From Cephalotus follicularis (taxonomy: Eukaryota; Streptophyta; Magnoliopsida; Oxalidales; Cephalotaceae): a stretch of DNA of 64,000 nt. Under the pieces are notes generated by a model. That model saw only the letters and a program-made list of their open reading frames with translations. It did no database searches and was not told where the DNA came from. Positions 43,608-55,116 of this stretch are shown here, in pieces. The position numbers were made by a program, and so were the translations under genes. Location: contig BDDD01000903.1 in assembly GCA_001972305.1 (NCBI GenBank), positions 216,501-280,500 on the forward strand, in the 5' to 3' direction. Every line of letters begins with the position of its first letter. The first letter of the stretch is position 1.

Positions 43608-44839
43608 TGTCACACCCCGTTTCACAAACAACATAAAAGTGGTGGCAATCAACATATAAATCCGGCTTATGCAATTTACCATAAATTTAAAACTTTCCAA
43701 TGCCATAAACAACTTGCGGAAGCATTTAAATATAAGCTGAATTAAAACGTAACATGCATCCCATACTACATGCTACAACAATAAATATCATCAAAGTTAA
43801 CTGCCCTCAAACGGAGCGTGAACAATATTCATCATTACATCGATTCATTTATTACAAAGATCCATTAACGTTTCTCAAAAGTAGAAACAACCTAAACTCC
43901 ACTTGCTCCACGGAACTCAACGGTAGCAATCCGCTGCATCAACCTGAAAACAATATAAAACTGTAGGGGGGTTAGCCTTTGTCCTCACTCGGCTAAGTTA
44001 TAAACATGATTCGGGGTCAACGATAAAAAATGCTATGTGATGAATGCAACATGATGCAATACATACTATATCCCGATGCATATATATACGTATATATATA
44101 CCCAACCACGATGTCACAGTTCACGATGTCACAATAATCACGGTATCACAATGTCATAATTCACGGTCTCAAACAAGTCCAAAGGACTACACATTACTCA
44201 GTTCACGGTTCACGGTACACGGTGGGTACGAAGAGCGTCGCCAACTCCTGGCCCCGACGTCGTACATCCCGACATCGGCCCCGTCTCCGGACGGCACGAA
44301 GCAGGTCACAATACAGTAAGTCACCCAGCCAACTCCTAGCCCCTGAGTCGACCAGACCACTAGTCATCGCTGGCATCTCCGCCACGCAACTAGTACGACC
44401 ACAATCACAATCACAATCAACAATCACAGTCAACTCAATCACAATCACAATCATCTCGATGCTCAAAACAATTTTCCAAGTAAATTTATAAAACAAAGAT
44501 AATTGAAAACAAACTCATTTTCACGATGTCACGGTTCTCGATTCAAGATGTTACAAAACTCAGTTCACAATGTTTACAAAACTCATTTCACGATGTTTGG
44601 AAGCCATTTTCACAGCCCTTCGAAAATATATATTTGCTTGAACAAACATTTTCGTGTAAAATAATGATTTATAATGATCATGAATGCACTTCCAAAAGAA
44701 TGATACAACAGTTCACAATCAGTTATCACGATGCATAATCAGTTCACCACAGTTCACAATCAACAATACTCAGTCACAAATCACAGTTCATCACAGTACA
44801 AGATGCATAGACATGCCCACAATGCAAGACAGACACAAA

Positions 44840-45148
44840 CAAACGGTTGTCCCTCACTAACAGTCGGTTGTTTTCCTTCAATAGTCGGTTGTCCTAAACT
44901 GGCAGTCGGCTGCCCACACTCGACAGTCGGCTGTCATCCTTGACAGTCGGCTGTTTATACCTAACAGTCGGCCGCTGGCCTACAACAGTCGGCTACTCAA
45001 GCCTCTGCAGGCATTTCTTAGTAACACACATTGAAAGTCGACTGGCTCCCAAGCACAATCGGCTGGATCCATTGAGTAGTCGGCTGCTCGTACCGAACAG
45101 TCGTCTGGCGCACTCGAGCAGTCGGTTGTCCTCTTGGACAGTCGGCTG
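44840..45148. repeat. 14-unit array of CAGTCGGCTG phased at 21 bp
   Basis: Motifs start at 44840, 44861, 44882, 44903, 44924, 44944, 44965, 44986, 45035, 45056, 45077, 45098, 45119 and 45139. Twelve of thirteen steps are 20 or 21 bp. Ten bases are conserved and the eleven between are not. One unit (45035) keeps the full GTCGACTG. Confidence 0.92.
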
Positions 45149-45232
45149 GATTCTGCAGAGAGTGCAGAAAAACAGCAGCAAAATAAAGCCATAACTCACA
45201 ACGATCCATTCTAACACACAACGAATCATAGC

Positions 45233-45333
45233 ATCGACGTTATCTCTAAGCGTCGACGTTTATCGCGAAGCAGGACTCATTGTCCGTATAACAATCTATA
45301 GCGTCGACGCTTCTTTCCTAAGCGTTGACGGTT
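45233..45333. repeat. GCGTCGACGC array in LTR H
   Basis: Cores at 45233, 45252, 45303 and 45324 (pairs 19 and 21 bp apart) have GCGTCGACG(C/T)T flanks, unlike the CAGTCGGCTG array only 90 bp away. Confidence 0.8.
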
Positions 45334-46610
45334 AAGCGAACCAAAACATGGTTCCTTCAACACGTCTCAAAACCGATCGAGTTCAAGGCATGCAACACTT
45401 GCGATCCGATCTACAATCATCGTAAAACACGATATGCATAGCGGGTAAACTATTCATAGCAACCCTAACACAGTCACACAATTCACAATTCATAATCCAC
45501 AACCCACAATCATTCAAAGACACGATATGCACCCATTTCATCAAGGAAAATTTATTATAATTGAACTCAAACCACATTTATAAAGTCCCCTACCTGCTAC
45601 AGCAGTAACAACCATACAGTCGAGCTGCACGTTCAATTGCCGAATCTTTTCGATGACCGTTGAACCGAAGCTGGTTCTCGCCAATCGATCAAGTCCTCAC
45701 TGCCAAATCCAATTGTCACTCGCACACTGCACATACAACACATTTCCGTTACGATCAACACACAAAACATTTCCATCGCCGAAACGCCGACCGGATTCCG
45801 ACCGACACAACCAGGCGACGAAACACCCATCAACGGGTTCCACATTGAACGGTCTACTCAAAACCGGTCAAGACTTGCCGGGAATCGGCGCCGAACACCG
45901 CGCCACGGCCGGCAGTGAGTCGTGACTCACTGAGTCAACTCGCCGGACCTCCACAGGTCCGATCACCACCCAAAAATGCCACACATTCACCAGTTATACA
46001 CACCCATGCCTGTGACTCGCCAAGACTCGGCGCCAAACGCCGTGTCTCAGGCGGCCGTGAGTCGACTCGCTGAGTCGACTCGGTCCACTGATTCCGGCCG
46101 ATTCCGGCTGAATCACGCCTCACCGGTGTTGGAAATGGGTAGAGCGGACCTTCTACACCAAAACCCACCCCACCCGTGACGCCAACGGCGCCGGGAAACG
46201 CCGGGAGGAGGCGCGACACAGTGGCGGGGAGAAGAAGAAAAATGAAGAAAAAGAGAAGAAGGGGGAGGAGGTTACCGTCAGTTCGAGGCCCTGGGTTGAC
46301 TGGCGTGCTCTCCCGGCCCGGTAGCTGCCTCCGGCGTCCTCTCCCGTTCTCCCTGCCGATCTCTCTCCCACACTCTCTCGCCATCTCTCCCTGCAGGCGC
46401 ACATAGCGCCTGCGTTCTTTTCTTGCACGGGAGCGTGATGCGCCCGTGTGTGGTCTTTCTCTCCCTTTATTCATTTGTTATTTTGCTTTCTCTTTAGTAT
46501 TTTCTGGTAAAATACTAAGGTACGGGTCCCGATTTTTCCGTAAATCGTGACATAAATTTTCCAAACAACCACCAAAATAATCGCAATAATATTGCGAGCA
46601 TTCGGGCTTT

Positions 46611-47888
46611 ATTATCGCGCATTATAAAATCATTTTCATTAACCTCTATACATCACTATATCTTCATAGAAATCGTACAATGTGAACATCTATAAATTTC
46701 TTAGCCTAGCCGAACTTCACCATAATTTATCATCACATAACAAACCTTTACTTATTCCATAACTTAGTTACCTACAGTATATGTAAAGCCAAAATCTCCT
46801 TCACAAGGATTTGATTAGTTCATATAACCTTAGTTCCTTATGGGCAACAATATAAATATCAAATATGCATCAATTCACTAACACCATCTCATCTTTCAGA
46901 CACTTAAACATCATAGAAATGTTATTTCTCCCCCTAACTCACAACAGCCGAAATTCGAGAGGATGAAAATCAAAATTGAACTATGCTAATATGCTCTAAT
47001 TTCGATGAACAAAAAGATGATAATATGAAGATGATTCTCCAACCTCCTATACAAATTTTTACAACCAAAACTTCAAGAAATCAAAACTGGTTTTTGTTCA
47101 TCTTTAACAAGACGGTTAGAATAACTTACTAATTCTTTAGAAGGGTGGAGAAGGATGTAGTTATAAGCTAGAACTTTGAAGAAAAATGGTAGAAATCTTG
47201 AGCTGTTAGTGGAGGAGGCGTCATGGCATTTCAAGAGAAGAAGAGAGGATAAGACTGAATTCACTATGATGTCCTCACATGTATCCAACGGGTAGAAGTC
47301 TCTAGAGTGTGGGAGAATCTTACTATGGGCCCGAATTTTGACATGGAGAAAACAATTAATTTGGGCTTTAATTGGATCATTATTTTGGCACCATGAGGAT
47401 AAAAGAAGACCAAAGGTTCCATCATGTATTCATATATGCATATATGAGTAAAGAAATTCTAGAATAATGAAGACTTGAAGAATAATGGACCAGGCTTTGT
47501 TAATTGAATTTGGGCCAAAAATTATAAGAGAAAAATTAAAAGATTGGGTGAGCAATTATAGGTGAACTCCATACCCTAATCACTAAGGTCCATAAAAATA
47601 ATAAAAGTCATATATACTTGAAAGGATAATATAAAAATTTTATGAAATCATATTGCCATACTCCAAATTATGACATGGGATGTGAAAGACCAAGTGAAGA
47701 CTTTGGCTCAAGTGCATCACTTATAGAAAACTCCTTAACCATGCCATATTGATTATGTTGGACATAGGTTGCATAAGTGTTGGTTTAAGTTAGACTAGCA
47801 TGAAGTTAATAAAAAGCCATTAACAATATAATCATACAAAGAGAAAGAGCATGCTCTTCGAGTTCATTTGCCTAAACCAAAGTCCTAA
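46611..47888 (-). other. AT-rich sequence, possible right part of LTR N
   Basis: No open frame with recognisable product and no GTCGAC motif. It is probably the remainder of the sequence broken by LTR H, but I found no matching target duplication to prove it. Confidence 0.35.
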
Positions 47889-48591
47889 TGTAAACCCCGG
47901 ATTTTATAAGCATTTTTTGTAATATATGTAATGTTCTATGACGTCACAAAGGCTAGAATTGTTGACTAAGTCAATAACAATTCTTGTCTCTTATGAGACA
48001 TAAACTTAGTTGACATTTGCATAAAGGTGGGGTCCGGCCATTGTGAGACCATGGGCTGTCTCTAGATACTTCGCCCAAGAAATGCTTAGATATAATCTTT
48101 CCAGCCCTTTGATTCACACATTCATTCAAGCTTCCAGTTCAAGAGACAATAAGAAAGTGAGGGAGAGAAAGAAAGACGGAGCTTGATCCAGTAGTGGAAC
48201 GTCGGAGAAATCAATACTCTAGGTGTCAGACCGAGAGGTGAAGGAAAGTTCAGATCGAAGTTTTAGCAGCGAAATTATTCCAGATATGTAACTAGACATC
48301 TATCGATGTAGGCGTTACTTATATGTTTGAACTCTTGTGTATTTCTTCCTTGAATGATGAATACTGTTATGAATTGATGAGTTGTGCTGCTGTGAACAAC
48401 TAGATCAGGATTTCTTTAAGTTGTTTATGTTATAATCAACCACTGGGCTTATGGCTCCCTTGGTTCGAGTGTTAGATTGCCTGATCTAGACTTGAGCTGC
48501 TGATGAAATGATAATAGCCATATGTTGTCGTTCTGCTATGTCCGTGAAGCATTGGTGCTTTTCTTAAGAAATGATAGTTGGTGTCAAGAGT
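47889..48591 (+). mobile_element. LTR fragment I, plus orientation, broken by RT-K
   Basis: It starts TGTAAACCCCGGATTTT. It looks like the start of a plus-oriented LTR and is cut at 48592 by the RT-K LTR. The last five bases AGAGT (48587-48591) would be the RT-K target duplication. Its partner is outside the window. Confidence 0.5.
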
Positions 48592-50744
48592 TGTAACACC
48601 CCGCGCCCGCAGGGCGGACACGTGGTATTACTCTCAATCCAATACACAATACAATGGTTGGGACTAGCAATATAAAAATGTGAAAAAACTTAAAACTTTG
48701 CAATACTTATCATATGCAGAAGCTACAATACAATAAACCATCCATACAAGTACAAATCCTTTACAATACCACTCTTTTTCAATACAATACAGTTCAATCT
48801 TTCACTACAATATCTCACAACCAGCTCCATGATACCCAAGCAGTCGTGCGATAAAAAATAGTCTTCAGTCCTTCTGTCCGCTGCTACCTGCTGCCCTACC
48901 TATGCCGCACACAAAAGTACAACACAGCCCACCCCGAAGGATGGGGTTAGCCACACTTGCTAAGCAGGAACCTCATGCAGCATGTATGCATGTACAATGT
49001 GCGATATCTGTGACAATCTATGCAATATCAATGTGCGGTGTACAATATCAATGCATGACATGGCAAATGCATATGTACAGTTGGCGATCAGACTACCTGT
49101 ATGACAATGGCCCATAACAGAGCATACGGATAGGATCTATAACAATCAATCAATGGCAGACACTCAATGGTGGTGTATAAAACACCCAACCAATCAATCA
49201 ATATCCTATAGAGCATACGACCTCGGGTCAATACAATGTTAATCAGTTAGCAGTGATCAATCCCACAGAAGGTAGTCCTTCAAAAAAGGTGGGAGATCTA
49301 TCTAAGGTCCTCAGATTGATCAGGTCTGGGACTCATAGATCTTCCAGCCTATGGTTGGGTCATTACAATCTCGATGAGCTACAACCGATGGAGCTACTGA
49401 TACCATTAGGGAGCTAGGGCCTCAAGGGAGCATCAATCGATAATCAATTGGTACCGCTCGTCAGCGGGTCAATACAATACAGTGAATGAAACGATCGACG
49501 AAATAGGTGGATAGCGTGAACAACCTTACATGCTAACACATATCATAAGGTCACTCTATAGGATCCATACAATACAATTAATCATGTCAGTACAATATCA
49601 TTACAATGTCAATAGGCAAAGTCAATGAGTGACGGTATCTAATGGAGGGTCGGGAATGTGTGTCCAACTTACCGACTTAGACTCACATCACTCATGACAC
49701 AAGTAATCAATCGCTTAGTACAATCATTAAAACCGTTTTCAAACACTTGAACACCTCAAGTTAGGCTCCAGTCAAGTGGCAATGTGAAAAGAAGTTGAAA
49801 ACCAGCTTTAAAGTAGTTAAAAACTCCTTTCAGTCCATTCGGCGTCGATGTCCTTGGTGAAAGACGTCGTCGCATTTGTAAAATGGTGGAAAGACATCGA
49901 TGTCTTTCTCTATTTGTGTAGAGATCTGGCCGAAAGAAGTCGATGTCCTTGGAGAAAGACGTCGACGCGTTTCAATAAAAATAGCCTGGGAATGTGCATC
50001 GATGTCTTTTCTGGGGAAAGACATCTCGAGGCAAAGACGTCGGTGTCTTTGCTGCGGAATCATAGATACAACACTCTGAAGCGAAAGACATCGACGCCCA
50101 CGGGCTAGGGGTCGATGTCTTTGCTGGACAGGGTCAAGTTTTGCGTAGAAAACGCTGCCTATCTTATACCAAAATACAATTTAAAGCCATTCTTTGAAAA
50201 CCAAGGTTTAAAACCAATCATTTGAGGTTAGTAAAACTTGTTACAACCTTCAAAATTCAGTTTCAATCCCCCTAGATCAGTTAGATCAAGGAAATCAATA
50301 AAACCCTTGTTTTTCAATTCAATGCAATACAATTACTCAATTCAATCAACATTCAATCAACTATGCAATTAAGCAATAGGCAATCAAGTAGGGATGTCCT
50401 ACCTTTAATGAAGCTTCAATAGTGGAGCTAACGATCGATCAAGGCTAGAAACACTCAAGAAGTGGCTGCTATGTCACTCAATCGGCAACCCACACTTGCA
50501 ATCGGTATCCTTGTTGAAAGATATGCAATCCGGCTGCTATAGAGATGGAGGGAGGCTGCCAGCAAGAGAGTGAGAGGGAGAAGAATGAAAGAATGAGAGT
50601 GAGAAACTGAATTATATAGTCAATTCGACCAACTCTTCGAAACTCAACCCAAAATCCTGACTGTACATGCATATACACATAAATACGGTCTAATACGGTA
50701 CAATGTATTCATGAACAGTACAAAAGGGAATTCGTGTCATCACA
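48592..50744 (-). repeat. RT-K 3' LTR
   Basis: It is 2153 bp. On the minus strand it starts TGTGATGACACG at 50744 and ends GCGGGGTGTTACA at 48592. A polypurine tract lies directly upstream in element orientation (50745-50760). It carries a GTCGAC array of the AAAGACGTCGATGTCTTT type. Confidence 0.88.
49844..50130. repeat. AAGACGTCGACGTCTT array in RT-K LTR
   Basis: Cores start at 49844, 49866, 49896, 49938, 49960 and 49998, followed by about four more to 50125. Steps of 22, 30, 42, 22 and 38 make this array less regular than others. Palindromic copies such as AAAGACATCGATGTCTTT are present. Confidence 0.8.
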
Positions 50745-50760
50745 TTCTCCCCTCCTTAAA
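50745..50760 (-). other. RT-K polypurine tract
   Basis: On the minus strand this is TTTAAGGAGGGGAGAA, ending directly at the 3' LTR. Confidence 0.88.
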
Positions 50761-50785
50761 TGAATGTAGTCCCCAGATTGATCGG

Positions 50786-53700
50786 TCAATCAATTAGGAA
50801 GGGATATGTCTCTCTCATATCGTCCTCGTGCTCCCAGGTGCGCTCCATAGAACCATGATACTGCCATAGAACACTGACCAAAGGAATGGTCTTGTTCCTC
50901 AATACTCTGATCTGTCTGTCAACAATCTGTGTAGGAGTCTCGATAAATGATAAGTCAGGTTCTAGCTGAATCTGACCATACTCAATGATGTGTGAAGGAT
51001 CTCAAACATATCTCCTCAACTGAGAAACATGGAACACATCATAAACTCCCGACAATGCTGGAGGCGAGGCAAGCCTGTAAGCAAGTCGTCCAATCCGATC
51101 CAATACCTCAAAAGGTCCAATAAAACGAGGATAAAGCTTCCCTTTCTTCCCGAATCTCATGACTCCTTTAGTGGGCGACACTTTGAGGAAAACATGATCA
51201 CCAACACCAAACTCCAAGCCTCCGTGATGAACAACAGCATAGCTTTTCTGTCTCCTCTGTGCAATAATCAATTGGTCTTTAATCAATTTCACTTTCTCTG
51301 AGGTAATCTGTACAATCTTTTGCCGCAAAATGCTCTTTTCACCGACCTAATCCCAACAAACTGGCGATCGGCACTTTCTACCATGTAGGGCTTCATAAGG
51401 AGCCATCTGTATGCTCTCATGATAACTATTGTTATACGAGAACTCAATCAAATGCAAGTAGTCATCACAATTACTTCCAAAGTCGAGAACGCATGCACAA
51501 AGGAGGTCCTCCAATGTCTGAATGGTCCTTTCGGACAAACCATCTGTTTGGGGATGAAAAGCAGTGCTGAAACTCAATTCGGTACCCATAGCTACCTGTA
51601 ACTTCCTCCAAAACCCCAGAAGTGAAGCGAGAGTCTCGGTCTGAAATAATGCTGATAGGAGCTCCATATGCTTTAACAATCTCTTTCAAGAACAATCTGG
51701 ACAACTTTTCTCTAGAATAAGTCATCTGAATCGGTAGAAAGTGGGCCGACTTCGTGAGCCGATCAACAATAACCCATATACCATCGTGTTTGTCACCAGT
51801 CAGAGGAAACCTGAACACGAAATCCATGCTAATGTGCTCCCATTTCCACTCAGGAATGAGTAAATTCTGAAGCAAGCCTGCCGGTCTCTGGGGCTCTGCC
51901 TTTACTTGTTGACAAGTGAGGCATCTTGATACAAATTCCGCAATTTCTCTATTCATGCCATTTCACCAATACCTAAGTTTCAGGTCATGATACATCTTTG
52001 TACTCCCTGGATGGATAGAGAGACGAGAATTATGAGCTTGAGAAAGAAGCTCCTCCTTCAACTCGCTATCTGTTGGAAACAAATCGTGTTCCAGTATCTC
52101 AATAACCCATCTGTAGATAGAGAGAAATCGGGTGTCAATGCCTCATCAATAGCAGTAGCCACTTTTTGCAATTCAATATCCACTATCTGAGCATCTCTAA
52201 TCCGGTCAAGTAATGCAGGTTGCACACGAATATGGGAAAGAGTCATACAAGACATCTTGCGACTCAATGCATATGCAACATTGTTTGCTTTTCCCGGATG
52301 GTATGCAATGTCACAATAATAATCAGTAAGAAGCTCAAACCACCTTCTCTGTCTCATGTTCAATTCCTTCTGTGAAAAAGAGATATCTCAAACTCTCATG
52401 GTCCGTGAAAACTGTGAACTTGGTCCCATAAAGGTAGTGGCGCTATTCTCCAAGAGCAATGACAATGGCTGCCAACTCCAAGTCATGCACTGGGTAACTT
52501 TCTTCGTGTGGTTTGATCTTCCTCGATGCATATGCAATCACTTTGCCGTATTGCATAAGAACGCAACCAAGTCCCTTCCCAGAAGAATCGGTGTATACAA
52601 CAAAGTCTTCGTTCCTGTCTGGCAAGGCTAGGACAGGAGCGAGAATCAATCTGTCTTTCAACTCTTGAAAACTTCTTTCACAATCACTATCCCCTACAAA
52701 GGCAACGTTCTTCTGTATCAATCTGGTCAATGGTGTAGCAATACGGGAAAATCCCTCAACAAACCAACGATAATACCCTGCTAAACCCATGAAGCAGCGA
52801 ACTTCGGAAGAATTCGTAGGTCGTTTCCAATCTTTCATTGCCTCTACATTCGATGGATCCACTGATAAACCATCACTAGAAACAATATGCCCAATAAAAG
52901 CAACCTCTGATAAGCAAAACTCCCACTTGTTGAATTTGGCAGACAATCGATGATCCCTCAATGTCTTAATACAATGTGGAGGTGTCGGGCATGCTCCTAA
53001 TCGGTCCTGGAATAGACCAAGAGGTCGTCAACGAACACTACAATGAACTAATCCATATACGATCTAAACACTCAGCTCATTAGGCCCATGAAATCTGTGG
53101 GAGCATTAGTCACACCGAAAGGCATAAGCAAGAACTCATAATGGCCATATCTCGACCTGAAAGACGTCTTCGAAACATCCTCTAGTCTGACATTCAACTG
53201 GTGGTAGTCCGATCTCAAATCGAGCTTAGAAAACACTGCCGCTCCTCTAAGCTGTTCGAACAGCTCATCAATGTGCGGTAGAGGGTACTTATTCTTCACT
53301 GTAACTTTATTGAGCTGTCGATAGTCAATACACATACGAAGCGATCCATCTTTCTTTTAGACAAAAGAACAAGTGCTCCCAAGGGTGAAGCACTAGGTCT
53401 TATAAAACCTTTGTCTAGAAGATTTCGTAACTGCATCTTTAACTCTTTCAATTCTATTGGTCCCTTTTGGTACGGTGCTCGAGAAATTGGTGCAGTCCCT
53501 GGAATCAAATCAATCATGAAATCTATCTCTCTGTCAGGCGGTAAAGAAGTCAAATCCCGGGGAAAAACATCTCTGAACTCGCAAACCACTGGAATATCTT
53601 CCAGTGCCGGCCACCATCTATCTGTATCGAGCACATTTTCCAGAGACCCCTGGTATCCCTGTCGTAACAATCTGTCATCAGCAACGCCAACATTATCAGA

Positions 53701-53994
53701 ACAAACAATGGCTCTAAGGTGCCGAGAAACCGAAAAGGTGGTCGTCCCAGAGGCATCAAAACCACTACTTTTCGATGACAATCCAACTGAGCAAAGCCAA
53801 TCCATGCCAAGAATCACATCTAGGCCATCCATCGATAAAACCATAAGATCGGCTAGCAAGCAACAATCATCAATCTCTACAATACAATCTTTGCACACTT
53901 GATCGGTGGTCGCTGACTCACTGAGAGGTGTGGATACCTCCATCAAGAAAGGAAGGTACTCGGGTCTCAAACCAACATGGGAGACAAAATTCAA
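50786..53994 (-). pseudogene. RT-K pol (protease end to chromodomain), degraded
   Basis: From right to left: the protease end with DVILGMDWL (about 53810), RT (about 53480-52950, with WGAPVLF-like SPLGALVLL and [10 protein letters not shown]; the segment carrying the catalytic YxDD lies in a broken stretch near 53000-53060), RNase H (about 52720-52260, [17 protein letters not shown]), the integrase zinc region and core (51956-51347, with DFVFRFP and SDRDSRF) and a C-terminal domain with SH3-like DHVFLKVSPTKG and a chromodomain tail (to the stop at 50786). Frames change at about 53330, 52960, 52440, 51960, 51480 and 51340. Confidence 0.88.
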
Positions 53995-55116
53995 TGCAAT
54001 GAATTAATGGGGTGAACCCGGATCAATAAGAACCCGTGGTGGAAGATGAAAGAGTCGAATAATAGTACCTCCAATCAAAACATCGGACCCTGCCGTAGCA
54101 CTCGGTTCCATAGCAAACACTCTAGCCTGAACTGTCGGAGCAGAACTCGTAGGTTGTTTCCCTCTACAGTGCGAATTCCCACGGAAAGAAGACGGTACAC
54201 TAGCTGTTGGTCCCGGTGGGGGTGGTGACCGCTGTGTCTGATCAAATCCACTAGGATGAGAACTCCAAGGACAATCTCTAGCAATGTGGTTGGAACCAAC
54301 ACAAACCAATCAATGGCTCAAGAACCATCTATAATTCTCAAAAGTATAGTTGGTCTTCTGACAATGCACACAAGGAACCGTAGCACTCTGATTACAACTC
54401 CCAGAGAGTCTGGAGGGTGTACCCTGACTAGGTGCTGAAGAATGATCACCTCGACATGCGTTCCTCGATCTGCCTCTCCTCTGAGAATGGGACGGGTTTC
54501 TGTTATCCAGATTGCTACCACAAGAACCAGGTGAGGGGCTACTATCAGTCTTCAGCGATTTAGCACTGCCACTTTCACTACCACTCTGCCAAGAAGAAGG
54601 GTTAGGCCTGGTACGAGCAATATCTCTCGTCAGTTTAGCCTCAACTGCAATATCCTAAAGTTGCATAGCTCGAGAAGAAATATTCGATATGGAGGTCAAA
54701 CCCAAGGGAGTCAGTTGCCTCCCCAAATCTAGTCTCAGTCCCCAAAGGAACTTCTTTGCTCTACGCTCTTGGCCTTCAACTAAGTATGGGGCAGATCGGG
54801 ATAACTACATGAATCTTGCCTCATACTCAGCACCTGTCATGGTTCCTTGTATCAAGTTAGCAAATTCAATCCCTCTTCTGTCTGTCTCTACTTGAGGGTA
54901 GTACCTTGCATTGAGTTCTGTTTTGAAGGCATCCCAAGAGCGGACTATACCATTCCTTGTCCAATCTATGTTAACCATAGCCCACCATTGCTCAGCTTCT
55001 CCTTGGAGCATATACACTGCAAATACAAATTATGTTCATCATCACATCCCATGACCTGAAAGATCGTCTCCAATTGAGTTAGCCAAGACTCAGCAAAGGT
55101 AGGATCAGGGAGTCCT
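53995..55116 (-). pseudogene. RT-K gag and start of protease, truncated by RT-L
   Basis: The capsid part at about 55116-54800 has EAEQWWAMVNIDW and NARYYPQVETDRRG. A zinc-knuckle remnant at about 54290-54380 includes CVGSNHIARDCP. A Ser/Pro-rich linker leads to the protease active-site region LIDPGSPHSF-like near 54000-54040, where TAA breaks the frame. The N-terminal half of gag is on the other side of RT-L, outside the window. Confidence 0.82.

Larger units (their letters stand above)
43608..46610 (-). mobile_element. LTR H, minus orientation
   Basis: On the minus strand it ends GGGGTGTGACA at 43608. The first 400 bp align with E1 (34246 onwards), including AACATATAAATCCGGCTTATG. The sequence at 43960-44005 is the reverse complement of the CCAAGTGAGGACAACG block of RT-A and RT-B. 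No PBS lies to its left, so it is a solo LTR or a 3' LTR. It holds a 14-unit 21-bp array (44840-45148) and a GCGTCGACGC array. The right end near CGGGCTTTA (about 46610) is uncertain. A GC-rich tract at 45.8-46.4 kb gives many overlapping open frames without recognisable products. Confidence 0.6.
48592..55116 (-). mobile_element. RT-K: Ty3/gypsy chromovirus, 3' part
   Basis: A minus-strand element with 3' LTR, polypurine tract, integrase with C-terminal chromodomain, RNase H, RT, protease and part of gag. It is interrupted in gag at 55117 by RT-L, so its 5' end lies beyond the right edge. It belongs to the same broad group as RT-A, RT-B and RT-C but the residues differ clearly. Confidence 0.9.

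Noticed and set aside
44840..45148. CRISPR-like pattern of short repeats with variable spacers
   Set aside because: The repeats are 10 bp with 11-bp spacers, sit in a plant LTR, and no cas genes are near. A CRISPR array has 23-50-bp repeats and longer spacers.
45900..46480. Long Arg/Pro/Ser-rich reading frames on both strands near 46 kb
   Set aside because: They arise from a GC-rich low-complexity tract inside LTR H. Frames on both strands are open together and no domain is recognisable.
46500..46560. Right boundary of LTR H at the TACGGGTCCCG word
   Set aside because: No matching 5-bp flank to the left side (ATGTC) was found here or at other candidate ends, so the boundary is left approximate.
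51000..55000. Integrated pararetrovirus (caulimovirus-like) sequence
   Set aside because: RT, RNase H and integrase with a chromodomain, plus LTR and polypurine tract, identify gypsy elements. No movement-protein-like frame was seen.
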